Shown: positions 1 to 6,671, numbered from the stretch's first letter. The stretch is DNA of 6,806 bases from Ancylobacter novellus (GCA_003241485.1 QFQD01000111.1:1-6806); one strand, 5' to 3'. Numbers and translations are program-made. Notes: generated from the sequence alone by a model not told the origin.

Positions 1-85
1 TGCGACGCGCGAGGTCGTTGGTGACGCCGACATAGAGCGTGCCGTTGCGCGTGCTGGCGAGAATGTAGACGGCATAGCGCTCCAT
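1..85 (-). CDS. GIY-YIG nuclease superfamily protein, N-terminal fragment
   Basis: The reverse strand from the ATG at 85 reads without a stop to the window edge, giving 28 codons. They begin MERYAVYILAS and continue through LYVGVTNDLARR. The Y-V/A-Y-I-L strand followed after about ten residues by L-Y-V-G-V-T is the two-part GIY-YIG signature (here AVYIL and YVGVT), and the Arg-Arg that follows matches the conserved arginine helix. Small stand-alone members of this family (about 90-100 aa, YhbQ/UPF0213-like) are common in alphaproteobacteria, often several per genome, and their cellular role is poorly known. The C-terminal part, with the metal-binding glutamate, is outside the window. Family assignment is fairly secure; function, and whether the gene is intact, cannot be judged. 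Confidence 0.8.
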   Translation of the reverse strand, partial: MERYAVYILASTRNGTLYVGVTNDLARR

Positions 86-133
86 GCGATCCCTCCTGAG
101 GGAAGGTATCAGGAAGCGCTCGCGGTGCGAGCG

Positions 134-275
134 GAGTCCTGCGCTGGACCCCGGATCAGCGTTCCGCCTGCGGCGTCACTTGTCCGGGGAACGAGAGGGG
201 ACGCGGGAAGCATGTGCTTGTTCCCCGGACAAGCGGCGCGTAAGCGCCGCGCCGATCCGGGGTCCAGCGCAAAAA
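134..275. repeat. Large palindromic intergenic repeat, copy A (cloverleaf-like)
   Basis: The outer arms, 140-157 (TGCGCTGGACCCCGGATC) and 254-271, are perfect 18-bp reverse complements. The inner arms, 179-192 (CTTGTCCGGGGAAC) and 220-233, are perfect 14-bp reverse complements. Between the arms sit two side hairpins: CGCC-TGC-GGCG at 165-175 and GCGGCGC-GTAA-GCGCCGC at 233-250. The apex holds AAGCA-TG-TGCTT at 208-219. The flanking GAGTC (134-138) is also shared with copy B. The element lies between the lldD 3' end and the start of the GIY-YIG gene. It is the same family as the elements at 4291-4526 and 6758-6806. It encodes no convincing protein. It resembles a REP/BIME-type dispersed palindrome, but I cannot name a described family. 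Confidence 0.85.
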
Positions 276-290
276 GCCGCCGAAGGCGAC
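271..290 (-). terminator. Intrinsic terminator of lldPD
   Basis: Read on the minus strand, this is GTCGCC-TTC-GGCGGC followed directly by TTTTT: a 6-bp stem (one U-G pair), a three-base loop and a five-T tract. It begins 39 nt past the lldD stop codon, the right place and direction to end the lldP-lldD transcript. The T tract abuts the outer arm of repeat copy A, so terminator and repeat are physically joined. The A-run flank (GCGCAAAA) also occurs at the right end of copy B. The stem is short, but the T tract makes this the best terminator in the window. Confidence 0.65.
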
Positions 291-329
291 GCTCTTCCAG
301 GAAACCCGCCGCTCCGCGACGGGCCACCC

Positions 330-1466
330 TCACAGCGCCAGCACGCTCCTGTCGACCTTGGTGATGTCCTTGGTGCCGGTGAGCGCCATGGAGACGTCGA
401 GCTCCTTGCGGATGATCTCGATGGCCTTGGCAACGCCGGCCTCGCCGCCGGCGGCGAGCGACCAGAGGAAGGACTTGCCCATCATGCAGCCCTTGGCGCC
501 GAGGGCCACCGCTTTGAGCACGTCCTGACCGGACTGGATGCCGCCGTCGAACCAGATCTCGCTCTTGCCGCCGCCAATGGCGTCGACGATCTTTGGCAGC
601 GCCGAGATGGAGGAGACCGCGCCGTCGAGCTGGCGGCCGCCATGGTTCGACACCACGATGGCGTCGGCGCCGGTCTGCGCCGCGATCCGGGCGTCCTCGA
701 CATCGAGCACGCCCTTGAGAATGAGCTTGCCCGGCCAGATGGAGCGGACCCATTCGACATCCTTCCAGGACAAGGAGGGGTCGAACTGGCCGGCGATCCA
801 CTGCGAGAGGGTGGAGAGGCTGTCGCTTTCCTTGCGCACGGCGAGATTGCCGAAGGAATGGCGCTTGCCCATCAGCACGCTGAGCGCCCAGGCCGGCTTG
901 GTGGCGATGTCGAGCGCGTTGGCCAGCGTCAGCTTGGGCGGCACGGCGAGGCCGTTCTTGATGTCCATGTGGCGCTGGCCCTGGATCTGCAGGTCGAGCG
1001 TCAGCACCAGCGCCGAGCATTTGGCGGCCTTGGCGCGCTCGATCAGCGATTCCGAGAACTTGCGGTCGCGCATCACATAGAGCTGGAACCAGAACGGCTT
1101 GGACACCGCCGCCGCCACGTCCTCGATCGAGCAGATCGACATGGTGGAGAGGGTGAAGGGGATGCCCGCCGCCTGCGCGGCGCGGCAGCCATGGATTTCG
1201 CCATTGCCGTGGAACAGGCCGGTGAGGCCGGTGGGGGCGATGGCGAGCGGCAGCGCGACCTTCTCGCCGATCATGGTGGTGGCGGTGGAGCGCTCGGACA
1301 CGTCGATCATCACGCGCTGGCGCAGCGGGATGGCGGCGAGGTCGGCCTTGTTGGCCTTCAGCGTGGTCTCGTCATAGGAGCCGCGGTCGGCATAGTGGAA
1401 GATCGCGCGCGGCACCTTGCGCTTGGCGATCTCGCGGAGGTCCTGGATGTTGGTGACGGTGACCAT
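330..1466 (-). CDS. lldD: L-lactate dehydrogenase, FMN-dependent (alpha-hydroxy-acid dehydrogenase family)
   Basis: A 378-residue FMN-dependent alpha-hydroxy-acid dehydrogenase. It is predicted to oxidise L-lactate to pyruvate and pass electrons to the membrane respiratory chain. Visible landmarks: the N-terminal FHYADRGSYDE segment (Tyr25); FMN-barrel strand LPLAIAPTG (73-80); STMSICSIEDVA (107-118); QLY with Tyr130; the strand LVLTLD (153-158); Lys251 in LILKG; the family active-site signature SNHGGRQLD (273-281) with catalytic base His275 and substrate-binding Arg278; the phosphate-binding DGGIQSGQDVLKA (307-319). E. coli LldD is slightly longer (396 aa). The start ATG has only a loose AGGGA about 12 nt upstream. 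It lies 57 nt after lldP on the same strand, so the two are probably co-transcribed. The family also includes glycolate and mandelate enzymes; the lactate call rests largely on the lldP and lldR neighbours. At 330-331 the usual family Gly-Arg is Gly-Lys. Confidence 0.9.
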   Translation of the reverse strand: MVTVTNIQDLREIAKRKVPRAIFHYADRGSYDETTLKANKADLAAIPLRQRVMIDVSERSTATTMIGEKVALPLAIAPTGLTGLFHGNGEIHGCRAAQAAGIPFTLSTMSICSIEDVAAAVSKPFWFQLYVMRDRKFSESLIERAKAAKCSALVLTLDLQIQGQRHMDIKNGLAVPPKLTLANALDIATKPAWALSVLMGKRHSFGNLAVRKESDSLSTLSQWIAGQFDPSLSWKDVEWVRSIWPGKLILKGVLDVEDARIAAQTGADAIVVSNHGGRQLDGAVSSISALPKIVDAIGGGKSEIWFDGGIQSGQDVLKAVALGAKGCMMGKSFLWSLAAGGEAGVAKAIEIIRKELDVSMALTGTKDITKVDRSVLAL

Positions 1467-1490
1467 CTGCCGAATTCCCTGCCAGAGTTC

Positions 1491-1516
1491 CGGGGGAGGG
1501 TCATAGCCCTCCCCCG
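1491..1516 (-). other. 10-bp GC hairpin between lldP and lldD
   Basis: CGGGGGAGGG and CCCTCCCCCG form a perfect 10-bp inverted repeat around a six-base loop (TCATAG on the plus strand). It begins 7 nt after the lldP stop and ends 24 nt before the lldD start. No T run follows it on the minus strand, so it is unlikely to be a full intrinsic terminator. It could act as an mRNA processing or stability barrier that protects the lldP 3' end or sets the lldP:lldD ratio. The structure is seen directly; its role is inferred. Confidence 0.55.
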
Positions 1517-1523
1517 ATTTGCG

Positions 1524-3206
<1,683 letters not shown>

Positions 3207-3213
3207 AGTGGCG

Positions 3214-3220
3214 CTCCTCC
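3214..3220 (-). promoter_or_regulatory. Strong Shine-Dalgarno deciding the TTG start of lldP
   Basis: The minus strand reads GGAGGAG, then seven bases, then TTG ATC TGG. This near-optimal site supports the non-ATG start codon of lldP. Confidence 0.75.
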
Positions 3221-3354
3221 GGGGCTAGCGGGACGGAGTTGCTCTCCGCTGTTGCGCGTCTTGCGATTGGGTCCGCCTGCGCCGGGGCGACAGGGCAGGC
3301 CATCTTTCCCCGCGGAGGTGTCCACAGGAGAAGGGGAGGCATGAAAGTGCTGTT

Positions 3355-3373
3355 TGGTAAATTCACTTTACCA
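3355..3373. promoter_or_regulatory. Candidate LldR operator in the lldP/lldR divergent region
   Basis: TGGTAAA (3355-3361) and TTTACCA (3367-3373) form a perfect 7-bp inverted repeat around the five bases TTCAC. It lies in the most AT-rich stretch of the window, 149 nt upstream of lldP and 97 nt upstream of lldR. The GGT/ACC half-sites fit the general style of GntR/FadR-type operators, although the usual FadR-group consensus has a shorter spacer. Two further ATTGGT half-site-like hexamers lie nearby at 3383-3388 and 3402-3407, 19 nt apart, about two helical turns. The inverted repeat is seen directly; binding by LldR is inferred from position. Confidence 0.5.
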
Positions 3374-3383
3374 TGCAAGTCAA
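3355..3383 (-). promoter_or_regulatory. Possible lldP promoter overlapping the operator
   Basis: On the minus strand TTGACT (3378-3383) is a five-of-six match to a -35 box. A 17-bp spacer places the -10 position at 3355-3360 (TTACCA), which is a poor match. If this promoter is real, the 3355-3373 inverted repeat covers its spacer and -10, a simple arrangement for repression. It would give lldP a leader of about 140 nt. The -10 is weak enough that the real promoter may lie elsewhere in 3207-3420. No good lldR promoter was found either; AATAAT at 3434-3439 is a possible -10 without a clear -35. Confidence 0.3.
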
Positions 3384-3469
3384 TTGGTCCGATCCTTAGC
3401 CATTGGTTGTAGCCGCTTTCTGGCGCACGCTGGAATAATGTCGTAAAAACAAGGCAGAAGAGGTGATCC

Positions 3470-4237
3470 ATGAGCGAACAGCTGCGCACCCCGAAGCTGG
3501 CTGAATCCATCGCGGAGCATATTGAGCGGCTGATTCTTGAGGGTGTTCTGCGCCCCGGCGAGCGGCTGGCGAGCGAGCGCGACCTTGCCGAACGGCTTGA
3601 GGTCTCGCGCCCCTCGCTGCGCGACGCGCTGGCGCTGCTGGAGGCGCGCGGCCTTTTGGCGACCAGCCGCGAGGGCACGCGGGTGACGCAGTTCCTCGCC
3701 GGGCTGACCGACCCGCTGGCCGGCCTGCTGCAATCCAACGAGCAGGTGACGGCGGACTATTTTGAATACCGCGCCGCCGTGGAGCGCACCGCCGCGGGCC
3801 TTGCCGCCGCGCGCGCCACCGGACCCGAGCGCGAGGCGATTGGCGAGTGCCTCGCCGAAATGGAGGCGGCGCATCGGGCGCAGGATCCCACCCGCGAGGC
3901 GGAAGCCGACATCGTGCTGCACCGGCTGATCTATGCCGGCTCGCACAACCTCGTCATCCTGCATGTGATGCGGGCCTTCTCCGAGATGCTGCGGCGGGAC
4001 ATCTTCTTCAACCGGACGGCCTTGTTCGCGCAGGCCCCGTTCCGCGACGCGCTGCTGGAACAGCACATGGCGATCGGCCGCGCGGTGATCGCGGGCGATG
4101 CCGCCGCCGCCGAGGAGGCGGCGCACCGCCATCTCGAATTCACCGGCGCGGCGGTGGAGAAAAACCGCCGCGATGCGGCGCGCGCCGATCTCGCGCTGCG
4201 CCGGCTGGGCCGCTCCACCCTGCTGGCGGGGGAGTGA
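3470..4237 (+). CDS. lldR: GntR/FadR-family transcriptional regulator of lactate use
   Basis: A 255-residue regulator. The N-terminal GntR winged-helix domain (about residues 8-75) contains LRPGERLASERDLAERLEVS (27-46) and RPSLRDALALLEARGLL (47-63), the recognition-helix region, with the wing at SREGTRV. The C-terminal FCD effector domain (about 95-225) is all-helical. Its likely metal ligands are Asp147 and His151 (DIVLH), His199 (EQH) and His221 (HRHLEF), as in metal-binding FCD proteins. The start has a GAGG 6 nt upstream of the ATG. It is divergent from lldPD. In E. coli and relatives the homologous LldR controls lldPD and responds to L-lactate; here that role is inferred from family and neighbourhood. 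A PdhR- or glycolate-responsive relative is the main alternative. Confidence 0.85.
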   Translation: MSEQLRTPKLAESIAEHIERLILEGVLRPGERLASERDLAERLEVSRPSLRDALALLEARGLLATSREGTRVTQFLAGLTDPLAGLLQSNEQVTADYFEYRAAVERTAAGLAAARATGPEREAIGECLAEMEAAHRAQDPTREAEADIVLHRLIYAGSHNLVILHVMRAFSEMLRRDIFFNRTALFAQAPFRDALLEQHMAIGRAVIAGDAAAAEEAAHRHLEFTGAAVEKNRRDAARADLALRRLGRSTLLAGE

Positions 4238-4290
4238 GGGCAGGGATTTTTGGGGGCGTCGGGGGGGCGCGGCGAGAGGATTCGGCCGAA

Positions 4291-4526
4291 GAGTCTTGCG
4301 CTGGATCCCGGATCAGCGCTCCGGCTTCGCCTCCGCTTGTCCGGCAAACGAAGGGCGCCAGGTGGTGCTTGTGCGGGAACAGGGACGTGGTTTTCGCGGC
4401 GCTGGTCCGGGAAATGGGGCGCGCGCAGCACGCCGCTTGGCGCTACGCGTGCCCCACACACCAGATCCGCGTTTCCCGGACAAGTGACGCCGAAGGCGGA
4501 ACGCTGATCCGGGACCCAGCGCAAAA
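4291..4526. repeat. Large palindromic intergenic repeat, copy B
   Basis: The outer arms, 4297-4314 (TGCGCTGGATCCCGGATC) and 4506-4523, match at 17 of 18 positions as reverse complements. The inner arms GTCCGGGAAA (4405-4414) and TTTCCCGGAC (4472-4481) are perfect 10-bp reverse complements. The right half carries the side hairpin CGCC-GAA-GGCG (4488-4498). The right half (about 4471-4523), reversed, matches the left half of copy A over about 54 bp with only a few changes. The left half has a second, divergent arm (CTTGTCCGGCAAACG, 4336-4350). It starts about 55 nt after the lldR stop. The centre (about 4350-4470) is longer than in copy A and may be a composite of two elements. No supported gene is present. 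Confidence 0.8.
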
Positions 4527-4540
4527 CGTCGCGCAGCGAC
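4523..4540 (-). terminator. Weak terminator-like hairpin at the right end of repeat copy B
   Basis: The minus strand reads GTCGC-TGC-GCGAC, one G, then TTTT running into the repeat arm: a 5-bp stem with a short T tract. It faces the same way as the lldPD terminator at copy A and occupies the same position relative to the repeat. However, no minus-strand gene lies between it and dcd except antisense to the DUF6481 gene, so it may only stop read-through from dcd or be a structural part of the repeat. Confidence 0.3.
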
Positions 4541-4799
4541 TGTATCCCTTCCTTCCCCCTGCCGATTGCCTCCCCTTATCCCCGCGGCGGCCTCGTGCGG
4601 GAGGTGACCTTGCCCCTGTACCGCCGTCGCGCCGCGCGGATCCCGCTCTCACCGCAAGACATCGCGCAGCAGCCAAGCCAAATCGCCTGGCCAAGATCAC
4701 GCGAGAGCGGGCAAATGCGCCCACCGGCGAAGTTGCGCCGGCACAAATGCGGGTCTTAAGGGTGACGCCGCGGTTGCCGTCGCGGCGCTCTCAAGGTAA
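4541..4799. other. Non-coding interval upstream of the DUF6481 gene
   Basis: No convincing gene on either strand. It holds a 9-bp inverted repeat, CCCGCTCTC (4642-4650) and GAGAGCGGG (4703-4711), with 52 nt between the arms. It also holds a compact hairpin, CCGGCG-AAGTTG-CGCCGG (4724-4741), flanked by direct repeats CAAATGCG (4712-4719 and 4744-4751). The promoter of the downstream gene should be here, but no clear -35/-10 pair can be read. Confidence 0.45.
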
Positions 4800-4814
4800 A
4801 TGAGGCGCATGAAA

Positions 4815-5186
4815 ATGATCGACACCTTCAAAGACCGCCAACAGGCCGCCGCCGCCGCCCGCGCCCGCATGGTTGCACGCCTGAGTGAACGTCCCAGCGC
4901 GGATGATCCGGCCGTGCTCGCCCGCGCCGCCGAGCGCAAGGCTGTGGAAGAAGCCCGCGAGGCGCGCCGCGCCGCGCGTGCCGAAGCGGCCGCCGCCGCC
5001 GAACTGGCCGCGCGCGAAGCCGCCGCCGCCGAAGCCGAAGCCGCCGCCGCCGCCGAGAGCCGCGCGCGTGATGCCGCCATCGCCTATGCCGCGCAGCAGG
5101 CCGAGCGGGCGATCGCCGAGGCCGCCGCGCAGAAGGCCAAGCGCGACGAGCGCTACGCCGCCCGCAAGGCGCGCACCGGCCGCTGA
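4815..5186 (+). CDS. DUF6481-like Ala/Glu/Arg-rich small helical protein
   Basis: A 123-residue protein with the start MIDTFKDRQQAAAAARARM. The body is almost entirely Ala, Glu and Arg in long helix-favouring runs (about residues 40-110), and the tail is basic: KAKRDERYAARKARTGR. The F-K-D-R-Q-AAA-A-A opening, a PSADDPAV segment after about 30 residues, and the RDxRYAARKARK-type end are what I recall of DUF6481, a family of alphaproteobacterial proteins of unknown function. No signal peptide, membrane segment or catalytic motif is visible; an extended helix or coiled coil is likely. Three in-frame ATGs lie at 4800, 4809 and 4815. The last is chosen because GAGG (4802-4805) is 9 nt upstream, whereas it is too close to 4809. 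The G/C-rich repeats make frame choice a real concern, but the conserved ends support this frame. It is convergent with dcd. Confidence 0.75.
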   Translation: MIDTFKDRQQAAAAARARMVARLSERPSADDPAVLARAAERKAVEEAREARRAARAEAAAAAELAAREAAAAEAEAAAAAESRARDAAIAYAAQQAERAIAEAAAQKAKRDERYAARKARTGR

Positions 5187-5197
5187 GGCGAGAGCCC

Positions 5198-5225
5198 GTC
5201 CGGGGTTCGGTCGAACGATCCGGAC
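5198..5225. terminator. Hairpin between convergent DUF6481 and dcd genes
   Basis: GTCCGG (5198-5203) and CCGGAC (5220-5225) pair around an inner GTTC-GGTC-GAAC (5205-5216). It sits inside the 53-nt gap between the two convergent stop codons and is nearly symmetric, so it could serve both genes. No T tract follows on either strand, so termination efficiency is uncertain. Confidence 0.4.
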
Positions 5226-5239
5226 CCTGGAGAGCCGCG

Positions 5240-5797
5240 CTAGCCCGCCGCGCGCTGGCCGGCGAACTGGCCGCCATAGCCACGCTGGGGAACCCCCAGC
5301 GTCTGCTCCAGAATGAGCTGACACACCTTCATCCCCGCCCGCAGGCGGATGGGGCGCGGGCCGAGATTGATGATCTCGAGCTGGATGCGCCCCGTCGAGC
5401 CGGCATGGATGGTCGGCGCCGTCAGGTGCACGATGAGGCCGATGCGCGCGAGCGAGCTCTTGCCCTCGACGCGGGCGGCCAGCCGCGCGCCGGGGCCGAG
5501 ATCGACCCGCTCCAGCGTCCAGCCCAGCACCAGCCGCCCCGGATCCAGCACGAAACCGTCGTCGCCGATCTCGATATCGTCCGCCATGCGGGTGATGGCG
5601 TCGCGGAAGCTGTAGCCGGGGCCGGCGGGGTCGATGACCGGGTCTTCGCCCTCGGCGATGGGATGGTAGAGCGTGAGGCGCGTGTCGAGCCGCAGATCGA
5701 CGCCGTTGGGCGCGTAGAAATCCGCCGGGGGCGGGGGCTCGATGCTGAGTGCCCCGCTTTCCAGGGCGTCGACGATGTCGCGGTCGGTCAGGATCAA
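5240..5797 (-). CDS. dcd: dCTP deaminase (Dcd family; possibly bifunctional with dUTPase)
   Basis: A 185-residue protein that converts dCTP to dUTP, feeding dTMP synthesis in the cytoplasm; family enzymes are trimers. It follows E. coli Dcd end to end: LTDRDI (3-8), LSIEP (17-21), VDLRL (33-37), the nucleotide-binding VEGKSSLARIGL (110-121), VHLTAPTIHAG (123-133), LEIINLG (140-146) with Glu141 at the place of catalytic Glu138, GMKVCQL (155-161), and the C-terminal YGGQFAGQ (174-181). The start is TTG at 5797: there is a GGAGG 10 nt upstream, the first residues MILTDRDI match the family, and no in-frame ATG or GTG lies close upstream. E. coli Arg126 and Asp128 are Thr129 and His131 here. Some family members also hydrolyse dUTP to dUMP, which cannot be decided from these motifs. 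It is transcribed away from the flavin reductase gene. Confidence 0.88.
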   Translation of the reverse strand: MILTDRDIVDALESGALSIEPPPPADFYAPNGVDLRLDTRLTLYHPIAEGEDPVIDPAGPGYSFRDAITRMADDIEIGDDGFVLDPGRLVLGWTLERVDLGPGARLAARVEGKSSLARIGLIVHLTAPTIHAGSTGRIQLEIINLGPRPIRLRAGMKVCQLILEQTLGVPQRGYGGQFAGQRAAG

Positions 5798-5807
5798 GGG
5801 CGAGGGC

Positions 5808-5812
5808 CCTCC
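5808..5812 (-). promoter_or_regulatory. Shine-Dalgarno supporting the TTG start of dcd
   Basis: GGAGG on the minus strand with a 10-nt spacer to TTG. No ATG or GTG start lies near it in frame. Confidence 0.6.
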
Positions 5813-5873
5813 AGCTACGCAACGGGCATAATCGGTACCACGCTTTGCTGGCGTGCGGAAAGGCCGCGCGAGA

Positions 5874-5910
5874 TGCCGGCGCGGCACAGCGCAGGATTGC
5901 AGCGCCGGCA
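5874..5910. other. 9-bp inverted repeat in the dcd/reductase divergent region
   Basis: TGCCGGCGC (5874-5882) and GCGCCGGCA (5902-5910) are perfect reverse complements separated by 19 nt. The structure is upstream of both dcd (about 80 nt) and the reductase gene (about 130 nt). It may be an operator pair or an mRNA hairpin; no known regulator site is recognised. Confidence 0.4.
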
Positions 5911-5921
5911 CGTTGGCGCGA

Positions 5922-5955
5922 GCCATGCAAGGAAAAGATTGCGGCAATGCATGGC
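5922..5955. other. 8-bp inverted repeat in the dcd/reductase divergent region
   Basis: GCCATGCA (5922-5929) and TGCATGGC (5948-5955) are perfect reverse complements separated by 18 nt, including an AT-richer AAGGAAAAGATT stretch. The right arm ends 88 nt before the reductase start. Geometry is similar to the neighbouring repeat at 5874-5910 (centres about 46 nt apart), suggesting two related sites. The role is unknown. Confidence 0.4.
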
Positions 5956-6043
5956 GTGGCCCTTGAGCCGGGGCGCGCCGCAGCCGAATGTTGCCCCGAC
6001 GCGACGCGCCCGAAGGCGGGCGCCGCCCATTTTGGAGTTTGTG

Positions 6044-6610
6044 ATGTCCAGCCTTCCCAAAATCCTCGGCATTTCCGGCAGCCTGCGCCAGGGCTCCTTC
6101 AGCACCGCGGTGCTGGAGGCGCTGAAGGTCGCGCTCGCCGGCAAGGCGGAGCTGACCGTGTTCCGGCTCAACGACGTGCCGCTCTACAACCAGGACGAGG
6201 ACACCGAGCACCCGCCGGCCGGCGCGGCGGCGCTGCGCGCGGCGATCGCGGCGAGCGATGCCGTCATCTTCGCCTCGCCCGAATATAATTACGGCACCTC
6301 CGGCGCGCTGAAGAACGCGATCGACTGGGGTTCGCGCCCCTATGGCAAGGGCGCGCTGCGCGGCAAGCCGGCGCTGGTGCTCACCTCCTCGCCCGGCTCG
6401 ACCGGCGGCATCCGTGCGCAGGCGCAGGTGCGCGAATCGCTCTCGGCGGCAGGCTCGCGCGTGCTGGATTACCCGCACCTCGCCATTCCCAATGTCGGCG
6501 ACAAGGTGAAGGACGGCGCCTTCACCGACGAGAAGACCACCGGCTTCGTGCTCGGCGGCGTCGATGCGCTGCTGGCGGAAGTCCGCCTGCTGGCGCACGC
6601 CAAGGCCTGA
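6044..6610 (+). CDS. NAD(P)H-dependent FMN/quinone reductase, ChrR/YieF-like
   Basis: A 188-residue flavodoxin-fold protein of the NADPH-dependent FMN reductase family, the same length as E. coli ChrR (YieF). These FMN enzymes reduce quinones, chromate and azo compounds in vitro and are thought to protect against redox stress. Seen here: the FMN phosphate loop ISGSLRQGSF (10-19); VPLYNQD (45-51); the flavin-binding SPEYNYGTSGALKNAIDW (78-95); the strand and loop LVLTSSPGSTGGIRAQAQVR (111-130). The ATG at 6044 has GGAG 6 nt upstream; the adjacent in-frame GTG at 6041 is less well spaced. A 7-bp hairpin, GCGCCCG-AAGG-CGGGCGC (6006-6023), lies just before the ribosome site. It is a single-gene unit, divergent from dcd. 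Substrate cannot be inferred; arsenate-resistance ArsH-type proteins are longer and less similar. Confidence 0.9.
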   Translation: MSSLPKILGISGSLRQGSFSTAVLEALKVALAGKAELTVFRLNDVPLYNQDEDTEHPPAGAAALRAAIAASDAVIFASPEYNYGTSGALKNAIDWGSRPYGKGALRGKPALVLTSSPGSTGGIRAQAQVRESLSAAGSRVLDYPHLAIPNVGDKVKDGAFTDEKTTGFVLGGVDALLAEVRLLAHAKA

Positions 6611-6636
6611 GCGCGCGGGCGCGCCTCCTGAGAAGC

Positions 6637-6671
6637 GGCGGGGATCGGCCACATTGGCGCCGGTCCCCGCC
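6637..6671 (+). terminator. Strong hairpin after the FMN reductase gene
   Basis: GGCGGGGATCGGC (6637-6649) pairs with GCCGGTCCCCGCC (6659-6671) over 13 bp with one U-G pair and a 9-nt loop, starting 26 nt past the stop. A short GCGCGC-GG-GCGCGC palindrome (6611-6624) directly follows the stop. There is no T tract, so it may be a 3'-end stabiliser or a weak terminator. Confidence 0.5.

Noticed and set aside
4240..4256. Short T run just after lldR as a possible terminator
   Set aside because: No hairpin precedes the T run; the nearest palindrome is the TTCGGCCGAA at 4281-4290, downstream of it.
4250..4724. Several small frames in the region after lldR with peptides such as ALDPGSALRLR
   Set aside because: These are translations of the palindromic repeat. 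The same wording recurs at repeats A and C in different frames and strands, as expected for DNA repeats and not for genes.
5198..5230. Degenerate mini-copy of the palindromic repeat between DUF6481 and dcd
   Set aside because: GTCCGGGGTTCG and GATCCGGACCCTGG resemble repeat arms, but the order and spacing do not fit and the match is short; a simple intergenic hairpin explains it.
5405..6043. Upstream extension of the FMN reductase frame to 401 aa
   Set aside because: The extension is antisense to dcd and of shadow composition. The family length (188 aa) and the GGAG-spaced ATG at 6044 fix the start.
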